Source: Marinobacter adhaerens HP15 (lineage in GTDB: Bacteria; Pseudomonadota; Gammaproteobacteria; Pseudomonadales; Oleiphilaceae). From it: a stretch of DNA of 64,000 nucleotides. The notes below the pieces were generated by a model. That model was not told the DNA's origin and ran no database searches. It saw only the letters and a program-made list of their open reading frames with translations. The first letter of the stretch is position 1; each line of letters starts with the position of its first letter. Positions 26,046 through 34,165 of the stretch are shown here, piece by piece. The position numbers were made by a program, and so were the translations under genes. The stretch is taken from contig NC_017506.1 of assembly GCF_000166295.1 (NCBI RefSeq), forward strand, positions 4,357,912-4,421,911, written 5' to 3'.

Positions 26046-27617
26046 TCAGACAAAGCGGTCCCAGGGAACAGCGTCCTCCTGGAACGGTCGGGCAATCAGG
26101 TAGCCCTGCACTTCATCGCTCCCGACTTTTTTGACTAATTTGAGCTGATCCTTTCTTTCAATATTCTTCAGAATAACGCGCACGTCCACTTCGCCAAGGC
26201 GTGCTTTGATTATTCTCAATTGATCCTGCTCGTGTGCTTCGCGGGCCTTCCAGGAAAGCAAACCTGCATCAACCTTGATGGCATCGAAGAAATCCACACC
26301 CGCGGGGTTAAAGAGATTGAAATGCTGAGAGCCATAGCCATCGATGACAATTTCAACGCCGAGTTTCCGGATGGCTGCAAGTGTCTCGGGGGAAGTTGCC
26401 AGTGCACGCTTGAATGCCGATTCGTCGATCTCTATTCCGAGTCTGGATGCCCTGATTCGACTGGTGGAGAGCCTTTGGCGCAGATGCATCAGCATTTCCT
26501 CCGAAAACAGCTCTCTTGTGCTCAGATTGATTGATACTGCGACATTTTTGCCCTTGTCGATTCGGGCCTCCATAAGCTGAATGACCTGATCGATCACCCA
26601 TATATTGAACGGGAGTGACAAGCGGGTGTTTTCAATGAAAGCCAGGAATGATCTGGGGTACAGCGTTTTCCCGCCGCGATCCCAGCGAACCAGGGCTTCC
26701 ATACCGGTGAAGCGCCCGGACATGGTGTCCAAACGTGGCTGGTATTCGAGAAACAGCTCCTGATTTTTCAGTGCCTTTCCGACATCATTGATGGTGACGC
26801 CTGCATCGTCAGATTTCCAAGACTGCCGAGTTTCAGTCGTTGAACTTTTCGAATCTGATGCTCCGGCCTGCTTCTCCCGTGCGGATTTTGAACCGGGCTG
26901 AAGCTGCCTGATATCTGCATCCAACAACAGGTCGGAGACATCTGAGCGATTGAAACCCTCCAGGAGCTCTTTAATTTCCTTCGCAGAGTACTTTTTGGAT
27001 AGGACTGAAAAAATGAAATCTTCGTCAGTCACGGAATCCAGTTCTTTTGGGCCCTCGACGCGTTGGCTGACATGCCGGAAGAAATCCTCAAGCAACTGGG
27101 CCACAGTTTCTTTGCTGGTTATTTCAAGTAGGCTTTCAGCATTTTCAAACTTGATGAGGTATTTCTTTCGGTCCGGGTCGACGTCATACCCATCGTCGCT
27201 TGACGATGTTTGCAGCTGAACACTGTGTTCGCTCGACCCCAGGGCAGCATCAGAGTCTTGAGGTGCGAGGGTGTGCACCATTTTACGAAAGAGCCCAATA
27301 ACGAGAGCGATGACGATCAGCCAGAACAGGTAGACGATGTCTGCGAACAGATGCTCGCTGCTCGTCCTCAGGTGGTACAAGATGCCGAAAGTAACGATGC
27401 TGGTTGCAACGCCAGACGCCATCCCCAGAATGGCCGAGGCCACCACAACAGGGGCCAGCAAATAACTGATCAGAGCTACGCCGCTTTCGCTTGAAACGGA
27501 GAGCGCCCAAATAATCAAAAAGAACTGGCAGGCTGCCGCGAGTATGGTCAGGAGAATAACCCGATCCACTGACCATTTCTGGGTTGCAGCTGTGAGCGAT
27601 ATCAAAAAGCCGGTCAT
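26046..27617 (-). CDS. membrane-anchored EAL-domain protein, catalytically degenerate
   Basis: 523 residues. Residues 1-115 hold about four membrane helices. A linker follows and then an EAL fold starts near residue 285 (FLEYQPRLDTMSGRFTGMEALVRW). The EAL glutamate and SINLST asparagine remain. The metal-binding DDFGTG loop reads IDGYGSQHF, and the AEGVE segment reads LKNIE, so key aspartate and glutamate ligands are lost. C-di-GMP phosphodiesterase activity is therefore unlikely; the protein may act as a c-di-GMP or protein-binding receptor. It lies 15 bp downstream of the LOV-GGDEF-EAL gene and so is co-transcribed with it. Confidence 0.85.
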   Translation of the reverse strand: MTGFLISLTAATQKWSVDRVILLTILAAACQFFLIIWALSVSSESGVALISYLLAPVVVASAILGMASGVATSIVTFGILYHLRTSSEHLFADIVYLFWLIVIALVIGLFRKMVHTLAPQDSDAALGSSEHSVQLQTSSSDDGYDVDPDRKKYLIKFENAESLLEITSKETVAQLLEDFFRHVSQRVEGPKELDSVTDEDFIFSVLSKKYSAKEIKELLEGFNRSDVSDLLLDADIRQLQPGSKSAREKQAGASDSKSSTTETRQSWKSDDAGVTINDVGKALKNQELFLEYQPRLDTMSGRFTGMEALVRWDRGGKTLYPRSFLAFIENTRLSLPFNIWVIDQVIQLMEARIDKGKNVAVSINLSTRELFSEEMLMHLRQRLSTSRIRASRLGIEIDESAFKRALATSPETLAAIRKLGVEIVIDGYGSQHFNLFNPAGVDFFDAIKVDAGLLSWKAREAHEQDQLRIIKARLGEVDVRVILKNIERKDQLKLVKKVGSDEVQGYLIARPFQEDAVPWDRFV

Positions 27618-27632
27618 AAACTCGATCGTCGC

Positions 27633-29291
27633 TTAAAGAAAGTGGTCGATTTTTAGTGGCTTGGAGAAAAGATAGCCCTGGCCGATTGTGACACCCTCCT
27701 CAAGGAGGATTGCTGCCTGGTTTGCGTATTCAACGCCTTCAGCGATCACATCGAAACCGAATTGCTTTCCGAGGGATACAACAGAGCGAATGATGGCAAG
27801 ATCATCATGATTGGACTGGTTCAGATTCATGACAAATTCCCTGTCAATTTTCACAACGGATGCTCCCAGGCGCCTGATGTAAGAGAGGCTGGAGTAACCG
27901 GTACCAAAGTCGTCGAGAATAATGTCAAAGCCTGCCTCTCGCAGAGCAGCCAGGTTCTTCGCTGCCGACTCGTATCCGTCGATTGAGAGGTTTTCAACGA
28001 CTTCGAGGCTGACTTTCCCCTTCACATCACAGATAGCGGTTGCGGTATCAATGAACGCTTGGATGAACTCCCTGTCCAGCAGCGAGAAGGGCGACAGGTT
28101 CATCGAAACCTTGATGTCACCATAGCGCTCCCAGATATCTGGCAGATCATTGCAGATTTGCTCCAAAAGATTGAGCGTCAGCGCATTGATGTAGCCTGAG
28201 TTCTCACATAAAGGGATAAAGCGCCCGGGCGAGACAGTGCCGTGTTCCGGGTGGTCCCAGCGGGCAAGCGCTTCGAATCCAACGACATCCTGGGTCTCAA
28301 GGTTTAGCTGGGGCTGGTAGGCAACGTAAAACTCTTCCCCCTGAAGTGCCGTCGGTATATGTCCTGCCAGGAGCTGATCAGCCTGGGCGCGCCGCAAGTC
28401 GCTGTAGGTAAACTCAACGACACGATTTCGACCCTCGTCCTGCGACTGAGCCAAAGCGAAACTGCAAAAGCGAGTGCTTTCGTCAATCAGAGAGTAGGGC
28501 AGCCTGCTAATGAAGCCGCCGTTGAAGGTAAGTTGAAACATCTGCCCATCAATCCTTACCGGTCTCAGAGTGCTTTCGCAAAGACCTTCCAGCGTCTTGT
28601 CGAAGTCGTCTTCACCGTCTTCCTTTGAGGGTACAATGACGATGAATTCTCCCTCTCCAGCACGCGCGAGAATCGCCTCGTTGCAAAGCTGCATTTGCAA
28701 CCGATCCCGAATTTCGAGAATGGCCGTGTCTGCCGCACTGTTACCCATAAACCCGCGCAGGTTCGCAAGGCCGTTGACGCTGATCGTACCCAAGGATATT
28801 GACGCCTGCTCTTCAGGTTTATTCATCGCTCCCATTTTTATCAGCTCCACTGCCATGGCGGGAGTCGGTAACTGAGTCAAGTCATCGTATGGAAAGTGAA
28901 ACGGGACGTTCCTGTTGTTGCGATCCAGATCCTTAATATCATTCTGGATACCCAGGTAATGAGTCACAGACCCTTTTCCGTTGCGAATCGGTGTCAGGTA
29001 GAGGTCGTTCCAGAAAGCCGCGCCGTCCTTCCTGTAATTTTTGATGACGATGCGATGGGTTTTGCTTTGCGCAATCGCAGACTTGATGGAACCGATAACG
29101 GTCTGACTGGTTTCTTCTCCCTGAAGAAAGCGACAGTTCTTGCCCATGATTTCCGGCCGCTCGTACCCGGTGAGGGAACAAAAAGCATCATTGCAGTAGA
29201 TGATGGGGAAATCCTCTACGCAGCTGCTTATGACAATTCCGCTGTTCGAAGAATCAAAGCATTGAAGTGCAATGTCAGAAATCGATTCCAT
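27633..29291 (-). CDS. LOV-GGDEF-EAL blue-light-responsive c-di-GMP phosphodiesterase
   Basis: 552 residues. The N-terminal LOV domain has the flavin-adduct motif GKNCRFLQG with the photoactive cysteine at residue 53, NYRKDGAAFWNDL and the YLGIQND glutamine strand. The GGDEF domain is degenerate (ARAGEGEFIVIV in place of GGDEF), so no cyclase activity is expected, though GTP could still modulate the protein. The EAL domain is intact: FEALARW, SMNLSP, ILDDFGTGYSSLSYIRRL, KIDREFV, IAEGVE and QGYLFSKP. It should hydrolyse c-di-GMP under control of blue light. Middle gene of a three-gene c-di-GMP unit, 5 bp after the PAS-GGDEF gene. Confidence 0.9.
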   Translation of the reverse strand: MESISDIALQCFDSSNSGIVISSCVEDFPIIYCNDAFCSLTGYERPEIMGKNCRFLQGEETSQTVIGSIKSAIAQSKTHRIVIKNYRKDGAAFWNDLYLTPIRNGKGSVTHYLGIQNDIKDLDRNNRNVPFHFPYDDLTQLPTPAMAVELIKMGAMNKPEEQASISLGTISVNGLANLRGFMGNSAADTAILEIRDRLQMQLCNEAILARAGEGEFIVIVPSKEDGEDDFDKTLEGLCESTLRPVRIDGQMFQLTFNGGFISRLPYSLIDESTRFCSFALAQSQDEGRNRVVEFTYSDLRRAQADQLLAGHIPTALQGEEFYVAYQPQLNLETQDVVGFEALARWDHPEHGTVSPGRFIPLCENSGYINALTLNLLEQICNDLPDIWERYGDIKVSMNLSPFSLLDREFIQAFIDTATAICDVKGKVSLEVVENLSIDGYESAAKNLAALREAGFDIILDDFGTGYSSLSYIRRLGASVVKIDREFVMNLNQSNHDDLAIIRSVVSLGKQFGFDVIAEGVEYANQAAILLEEGVTIGQGYLFSKPLKIDHFL

Positions 29292-29296
29292 GCAAG

Positions 29297-30691
29297 TTAC
29301 CCGTCAGTTTTGATGCCGTTTCTTCCTTCAGACTTTGCTTCATAAAGGAGCTGGTCTGCGTGTTTGAGGACTTTATTTGCGCTGCTTTGAACAGCGGAAA
29401 ATTCAGAGATGCCCGCACTGAAAGTTAGTGCAACGTCTATGCCATCGATTGTCTGGAGTTTCGACCTGGTCTTCCTGAGTATTTTCTTTCCGACTTCCAG
29501 GGCAGATTGAACTCCGGTGTTCGGTAGAATAATCAGAAATTCTTCGCCGCCCATTCGACCGAAGGTATCGACCTTTCTGACATTCTTGCTCACCAAGTCT
29601 GAGAACTGGCGTAGCACAAGGTCACCGAAATCATGGCCATGCTCGTCGTTAATCGCCTTAAAGTTGTCAATGTCGATCAGAATCACGCTCGAACGTTCCT
29701 GGTAGCGGTCGAAGCGTTCAGACTGGTCGCGCAGGAACTCGCTGAGATATCGGCGATTAAAGACCCCGGTCAGGTAGTCCTTGCTTGCTACTTCTTTTAG
29801 CTCAAGCTCAAGGTTTTTTCTATCGTCTATAGCAATCGTGATGCCATTCCATGTCACGCTTCCGTTTGGTTGCAGTTTTGGAATGGCAGTCCCCTCAAAC
29901 CACCGAGTTTTGCCTTTGACCGTTGTTCGGTATTCAGCTTTCCAGTGAGTCATCGTGCGCTTCGATTCGGCCAAACTCTCGCGAACAAAAGGCAGATCTT
30001 CGGGCTCGATAATATCGAACGCCAAGTCCGGGTTGGCCAGGAATTCCCTGTTTTCAATTCCGAAAAACTCTTTGGTTTTTATGCTGATATAAGAAAAGTA
30101 ATGACTTGAATCCGGATACACTGTGTAAGAGAAAACGATGCCAGGTAATGAATCGGCGAAGTTTTCGAAAAACAGTTCTTTGGTTAGCCTGTCAGTCACA
30201 TCTTTGAACGTTGCATAGCGACACGAAATTCCCTCCTTCGCGGAACTCTCGCAGACGGTTGTCTCCAACCACAGGATTTGTTCATCGCTCCCTATCAGCC
30301 GGCACAAAAACGTACCGTGATCATGAGCCATCGGTGGCCTTTTCGGGTCCAGCTTTTCGAGAAGCCTGGCGATGTCCTGTGGGGTCATCAATTCCGAAAG
30401 GTTAATTTCAGTGCCCCTTTTGGAAGGCCCCAAAAGACCATGGAATGCCTCGTTTACAAGGACTTTTTCTGTTGTAGCGTCCCACCGCATGGAGGCAACA
30501 CTGTCAGTGAATTCGGACGGAAATTGACGATCAATTTCGAGCTTCGGCGCTGAGGGTCCCGGTACTGGAGATCTACCGGCCACGCTGTTTATCCATGTAC
30601 GCGAGGTCCTTGTGTGTAGTGAAAAGTTGCACAGGCTACAGAAATAGGTACGCACGTCCTGTGGGTAGTTACCAGTATCGAGGTGCGACAT
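29297..30691 (-). CDS. PAS-GGDEF diguanylate cyclase
   Basis: 464 residues. Two PAS-like regions (about 60-160 and 165-290) precede a GGDEF domain with active-site GGEEF (GRMGGEEFLIILP) and an inhibitory I-site RKVD exactly five residues ahead of it. It should make c-di-GMP and be feedback inhibited. The N-terminal 40 residues are unlike the rest and contain CSLC; the true start may be further in, but no well-placed ribosome site decides this. First gene of the unit; a palindrome overlaps the predicted start codon. Confidence 0.87.
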   Translation of the reverse strand: MSHLDTGNYPQDVRTYFCSLCNFSLHTRTSRTWINSVAGRSPVPGPSAPKLEIDRQFPSEFTDSVASMRWDATTEKVLVNEAFHGLLGPSKRGTEINLSELMTPQDIARLLEKLDPKRPPMAHDHGTFLCRLIGSDEQILWLETTVCESSAKEGISCRYATFKDVTDRLTKELFFENFADSLPGIVFSYTVYPDSSHYFSYISIKTKEFFGIENREFLANPDLAFDIIEPEDLPFVRESLAESKRTMTHWKAEYRTTVKGKTRWFEGTAIPKLQPNGSVTWNGITIAIDDRKNLELELKEVASKDYLTGVFNRRYLSEFLRDQSERFDRYQERSSVILIDIDNFKAINDEHGHDFGDLVLRQFSDLVSKNVRKVDTFGRMGGEEFLIILPNTGVQSALEVGKKILRKTRSKLQTIDGIDVALTFSAGISEFSAVQSSANKVLKHADQLLYEAKSEGRNGIKTDG

Positions 30692-30700
30692 TTTGTCGCA
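30684..30700. promoter_or_regulatory. perfect inverted repeat over the PAS-GGDEF start
   Basis: TGCGACA-TTT-TGTCGCA, seven-base arms. The predicted ATG of the minus-strand cyclase (30691-30689) lies inside it. It is either an operator or an mRNA hairpin hiding the start codon. If it is an operator, translation may begin further downstream. Confidence 0.45.
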
Positions 30701-31005
30701 GTAGGTGGGTTCGTATTTTTATGAAGTCTTTAAGTGGTGTGCGAGATTCCACGCGGCTTCAATCAGTCAGAAACCATAGAGTCGTTTTATAGAGGGTTGT
30801 CGACCGCCCGGGTAGAGGGCTATTTCGATCAAAGGAGAGGTATGTTCATCCTCGGCATGGTGCTCGACTGCTGCCCTTGCGTATCTTTAGAAGTATGGAT
30901 TTTAGGAGGTGCAATCATGCGATCGGGTCGCAAGATGTCCGTCAACGTGCTGCCCTCCAGAAGCCTTTCTCCAGGTACCGGTCTGAGCACGGTTTTTTCG
31001 CTTTT

Positions 31006-31204
31006 AAACAAAAGCGAACATTCGAGTCAGGGCTTTTATCCGGAGTCTCCAAGCCAATCACAGCCATTTCATCCAGTATGATGGGGAGAGCAAATGGTAG
31101 ACGCTGAATGATTACATGGCAGAGATAGTCATGCTCGGCTAAGCTATTGTTTTATCAATTGATGTGCAGCGCGGTTGATGGCTCAAAGTCAGTAATAATG
31201 ACGC
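31006..31204 (+). repeat. 199-bp direct repeat, copy A
   Basis: Aligns without gaps to 36439-36637 at roughly 80-85% identity by eye. Both begin AAACAAAAGCGAACATTCG and end AATGACGC. The two copies bracket the gene-cassette array in the same orientation. A minus-strand reading frame is open in both after a shared TAA, but differences are spread over all codon positions, so I do not call a gene. Confidence 0.85.
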
Positions 31205-31234
31205 AGTGAAATTTCTGCAATGATAAAGCGCGCT

Positions 31235-31252
31235 GCCTAATTGCTGTTAGGC
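31235..31252 (+). other. left junction core site of the cassette array
   Basis: GTTAGGC at 31246-31252 matches the integron core-site consensus GTTRRRY, and GCCTAA at 31235-31240 is its inverted partner. The first cassette gene starts nine bases later. This is where an attI or an upstream attC would end; too little remains to say which. Confidence 0.5.
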
Positions 31253-31260
31253 ACCATTTT

Positions 31261-32040
31261 ATGTCAGTTACGAAACCATATCGCCGGACATGCCGCCAGT
31301 TTGTAGATGGCAGCTATGCGGAAGGTGGACGTTGGCAGTACCTTCTTCATAAAAAGTTCGCCAACGAGCCGCAGCACTTTATCCGAGCGTTTTTGATGCT
31401 CCAAGATGATTTGGAAGAGCTCTTTACGTTCATTGAGCCTGCGGATCAAAACCTGAACGCCTACTCGCATCGAACCCAACAGCTACTGACAAGGTGCTGC
31501 ATTGAAATCGAAGCAAATTTGACAGCAATTTTGCTAGAGAATAACTATCCGAAAACTAGTAGTGACCTAACCATGAAGGATTACAAGTTGGTCGAGTTTT
31601 CACACCGGTTATCTCATTATCGGGTTCGAATACCAGGATGGCGCGGCACACAGGGAACAAGAATGCCGTTTTCGCCGTGGGGTGGATCTACTCAAGATCC
31701 TTTGCCTTGGTATCAGGCCTATAATCAAGCCAAGCATGACCGGCACGCTCACTTTCACCTGGCGACTTTTGATGTGTTATTGGATGCCATATGTGGACTA
31801 GCGGCACTTCTGGCTGCTCAGTTCCATCAAGAAGACTATTCACCACAAGAGAAAACACTTGGTGTCGGGGCTAGCTACAGTTACGACACCGATGATGGAA
31901 TGTCGACGAGCATTGGGGGCTTCTTCAGAATCGAATTTCCAACAAATTATCCCTTTAGCGAGCGCTACGATTTTGATTGGGAAGCGCTTCGACAGTTGCC
32001 TGATCCGTTTGATGAATTCGATCACGCTGCTTATGCCTAA
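31261..32040 (+). CDS. cassette protein 1, unknown, HEPN-like C-terminal helix pair
   Basis: 259 residues, no signal peptide. I do not recognise the family. The middle part is helical and includes NQAKHDRHAHFHLATFDVLL, whose R/H-rich helix followed by a hydrophobic helix (AICGLAALLAAQF) recalls HEPN-type proteins, many of which act in toxin-antitoxin or phage defence. An RNxxxH catalytic motif is absent. The C-terminal 60 residues are acidic and aromatic. First gene after the array's left core site, so it would be the best expressed cassette in a functional integron. Its stop lies within the start of an attC site. Confidence 0.75.
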   Translation: MSVTKPYRRTCRQFVDGSYAEGGRWQYLLHKKFANEPQHFIRAFLMLQDDLEELFTFIEPADQNLNAYSHRTQQLLTRCCIEIEANLTAILLENNYPKTSSDLTMKDYKLVEFSHRLSHYRVRIPGWRGTQGTRMPFSPWGGSTQDPLPWYQAYNQAKHDRHAHFHLATFDVLLDAICGLAALLAAQFHQEDYSPQEKTLGVGASYSYDTDDGMSTSIGGFFRIEFPTNYPFSERYDFDWEALRQLPDPFDEFDHAAYA

Positions 32041-32118
32041 CCAGTGCAGGCACGGCGACGCCCATTACATTGCGCCTTCGGCTCCATTTCACGGGCGCGC
32101 ATGCTGCAAGCGTTATAT
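32036..32118 (+). repeat. attC site 1
   Basis: Starts CTAACCAGTGCAGGCA and ends TGCTGCAAGCGTTATAT. The two ends are complementary with an unpaired base, as in integron attC recombination sites. About 83 bp. Confidence 0.8.
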
Positions 32119-32134
32119 GGATGGGGAGAAATGA

Positions 32135-32722
32135 GTGTCTAGGCAGGTTGCGCTAATTGCACGCTGGAATGAGAAAGCTACCGATTTAGGGACCCGGCTG
32201 CTGGCGCTTTCTTGTTTTGATAACAACCGCTTCGTCAATGGTCGGAATGCCATTGAGGACGATGTGATGTCCTTCGAGTCATTGAGCCTTGAGATCACTA
32301 CCGAAGTTATCGATTTACTCCACGAGTATTGCTTTATTTTGCGCAAACTAATCGAAAGAGCGGATTGTGTGGCTCAAGCCAAAAAACTTTATCCGCACCA
32401 AGGCGAAGAATCTATCAGTATCAATAAAGACGGTCCTGATGAGCGAAAGGTAATGCTTTGCCAAAAGGATTTGTGGTGGATTTTGGGGAGGGTTATTCAC
32501 TCTCAGTCTGTAGTGGTGCTGGGGGGAGACACCAATCTGCTTCGGGTATACGGTGATGGCAAAACTCGAAGCTACAGCGATGGCTATTGTTATGTTTCGG
32601 TCGAGTCGGATTTTGATAACGAGGTACAGCACATTCTCCACATTCCTTCGCTGGTCCACGTTTTTTCATTCTCGGCCCTAGCTATCGAGATAAAGGAAGT
32701 GGTACGCGAGAACACCATATAA
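32135..32722 (+). CDS. cassette protein 2, unknown
   Basis: 195 residues from a GTG at 32135 with GGGGAGAAA upstream. No known domain is recognised. It is a soluble, mixed alpha/beta-looking protein; a segment ALSCFDNNRFVNGRNAIEDD and a later VVLGGDTNLLRVYGDGKTRSYSDGYCYVSVE are its most distinctive parts. Single gene of the second cassette, ending in attC 2. GC content is lower than in the core genome. Confidence 0.65.
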   Translation: MSRQVALIARWNEKATDLGTRLLALSCFDNNRFVNGRNAIEDDVMSFESLSLEITTEVIDLLHEYCFILRKLIERADCVAQAKKLYPHQGEESISINKDGPDERKVMLCQKDLWWILGRVIHSQSVVVLGGDTNLLRVYGDGKTRSYSDGYCYVSVESDFDNEVQHILHIPSLVHVFSFSALAIEIKEVVRENTI

Positions 32723-32786
32723 CCAAGGGCTGCAGCCGACTGGTTTTCTGCTGCTCCAAACCGGCGGCGGAGCCCGGGCGTTAGAT
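32717..32786 (+). repeat. attC site 2
   Basis: Starts ATAACCAAGGGCTGC and ends GAGCCCGGGCGTTAGAT, whose GTTAGAT fits GTTRRRY. About 70 bp, ends directly before the next cassette gene. Confidence 0.8.
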
Positions 32787-32809
32787 TGCCTTCCAGCAGG
32801 ATGCTCTAT

Positions 32810-33427
32810 ATGAAAACACTTGCAAAGCTATGGCGAGAAGTACGGTCAGCGAGTTCAGTTGCACTTGCAGAACTGGAATCCGCACCTGGACCTAAACCAA
32901 CTTCTCAGATGTGCGAATTTCTAATCCTTGGGGAGGATCAACGTATTGAGCTACACATGGGGGTCGACCCAATCGCACTGATGAGGAGTGTTTGGATGAC
33001 TTGCGTCCACCGAAGACGTCAAGGCGGATCGACAGTTGCCATGCAGTTGGTGCGTACATTGACACAGAGGTATGAGCGAACGATATGGCGCAAAATCAGC
33101 GAAATTGTCCTAGCAGTGCGTCTCACATATACGTTTGATCGGAAGGACATTGCCCGTATTTATCTATGGGTGGCCTACTACGGCTGGAACATGCACGGAT
33201 TCCAGCAGGCTTTCGAGGGGATCTCGAAGGCCACTGGCAACGACTCAAAAATCGGCGCGGCGAATCTTGTGGCGCGCCTTAAATACCCACAACCACGTCA
33301 TCTAGATGAACGGCAACTCGGTCGAATTAGCCGCAGAGTTCACCATCTTCTCGCGCTTGATTCGGGCTCTACAAAACGCGGTACTTTCTCAGGCATTGCA
33401 AATCATGGAACCATTTCGAATTCCTGA
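32810..33427 (+). CDS. soluble GT51-type peptidoglycan transglycosylase-like protein
   Basis: 205 residues from the ATG at 32810. All transglycosylase landmarks of penicillin-binding proteins are visible in order: GEDQRIELHMGVD (catalytic Glu at residue 42), RQGGSTVAMQLVRTL (71-85), WRKISEIVLAVRLT (second Glu at 98) and IARIYLWVAYYGWNMHGFQQA. No signal peptide or membrane anchor is present and there is no transpeptidase domain, so unlike MtgA or PBPs it appears cytoplasmic, away from polymerisable lipid II. Its last 23 bases overlap the nucleotidyltransferase gene in another frame, and no attC separates the two, so they form one two-gene cassette. Function unknown. Confidence 0.75.
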   Translation: MKTLAKLWREVRSASSVALAELESAPGPKPTSQMCEFLILGEDQRIELHMGVDPIALMRSVWMTCVHRRRQGGSTVAMQLVRTLTQRYERTIWRKISEIVLAVRLTYTFDRKDIARIYLWVAYYGWNMHGFQQAFEGISKATGNDSKIGAANLVARLKYPQPRHLDERQLGRISRRVHHLLALDSGSTKRGTFSGIANHGTISNS

Positions 33428-34073
33428 TCCGCTTCGTAATCTTAGAGGCGCACATCCAGAAGCGGAGGCGGTGCTCGCAGCCGCACGTAGTGGTGGCAAT
33501 AGCTCATGTGTCGCATTGGCGCGCCTATGGCTGACGGAAGGAATCCCATATGCGTTCGCTGAATGCCCGGCGGTTTTCGAGGTGCTGCGCGGATGGTTGG
33601 CGACCCGGCTTGACGTCGATCCTAAAGAAATCTCGCTTACGGGAAGCGCCAGAATCGGCAGCTCGATCTCTCCTGGTAAACAAGGAATTAAGTTCTCGCC
33701 AAGTTCCGATCTTGACTTATTTGTCGTGTCAGAATCACTGTTCGGAAAGTTACGGGATGAATTCAACCAATGGACTTACGAGTTCGATGGTGGGATCGTC
33801 AAAGCTGCGAATTCTCGGGAGCACGCTTTCTGGAAGGACAATGCCGCGCGCGGAATCGGGCTTTTGGCCCGAGGATTTATTGATCAAAAAATGATCCCAA
33901 ATCTGTCCAATTATCCGACTGTAAAGAGCATTAGCCAGGGTATGTGGCTGTTGACAGAAAAACTCCGGCTAACTGACGGGGCGCCAACGCCAACGCACGC
34001 ATCCATCCGCTGCTATAGATCTTGGAACCATGCAATTCAGCAGATCTCACTGAACCTAGGAAGCATAGCGTGA
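33405..34073 (+). CDS. nucleotidyltransferase-fold protein in two-gene cassette
   Basis: 222 residues from the ATG at 33405. The polymerase-beta-type motif is complete: LTGSARIGS (Gly80-Ser81) then SDLDLFVV with Asp102 and Asp104 about 20 residues later. This suggests transfer of a nucleotide to a protein, RNA, small molecule or another nucleotide (CD-NTases of CBASS and MNT antitoxins share the fold). The C-terminal half is helical and unlike any family I can name. The frame is open further upstream, but the start inside the transglycosylase gene gives a compact protein and likely translational coupling. Confidence 0.75.
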   Translation: MEPFRIPDPLRNLRGAHPEAEAVLAAARSGGNSSCVALARLWLTEGIPYAFAECPAVFEVLRGWLATRLDVDPKEISLTGSARIGSSISPGKQGIKFSPSSDLDLFVVSESLFGKLRDEFNQWTYEFDGGIVKAANSREHAFWKDNAARGIGLLARGFIDQKMIPNLSNYPTVKSISQGMWLLTEKLRLTDGAPTPTHASIRCYRSWNHAIQQISLNLGSIA

Positions 34074-34091
34074 GTCGTTGGAGGAACTGGC

Positions 34092-34147
34092 ATCTAACAA
34101 GTGAATCCAGGTGACGACTACGGCGCACCTGATTCAAGCATTAGCTC
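34092..34147 (+). repeat. attC site 3
   Basis: Starts TCTAACAAGTGAATCCAGGT and ends CACCTGATTCAAGCATTAG; the arms CCAGGTG-like/CACCTG and GAATC/GATTC pair. Short form, about 56 bp, with ATTAGCT in place of the GTTRRRY core. Confidence 0.7.
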
Positions 34148-34165
34148 TAAAAAATTAGGATAGAG

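Larger units (their letters stand above)
30701..31260. other. 560-bp non-coding flank of the cassette array
   Basis: I see no convincing gene. The stretch carries the first copy of a 199-bp direct repeat (31006-31204), an AT-rich hairpin TTCGCTTTT-AAAC-AAAAGCGAA just before it, and the junction core site GTTAGGC. The promoter for the cyclase gene on the minus strand should also lie here. Confidence 0.5.

Noticed and set aside
30734..31081. 115-codon open frame before the cassette array
   Set aside because: It runs into the 199-bp repeat, has no ribosome site at its ATG, and its sequence resembles no protein and has random composition.
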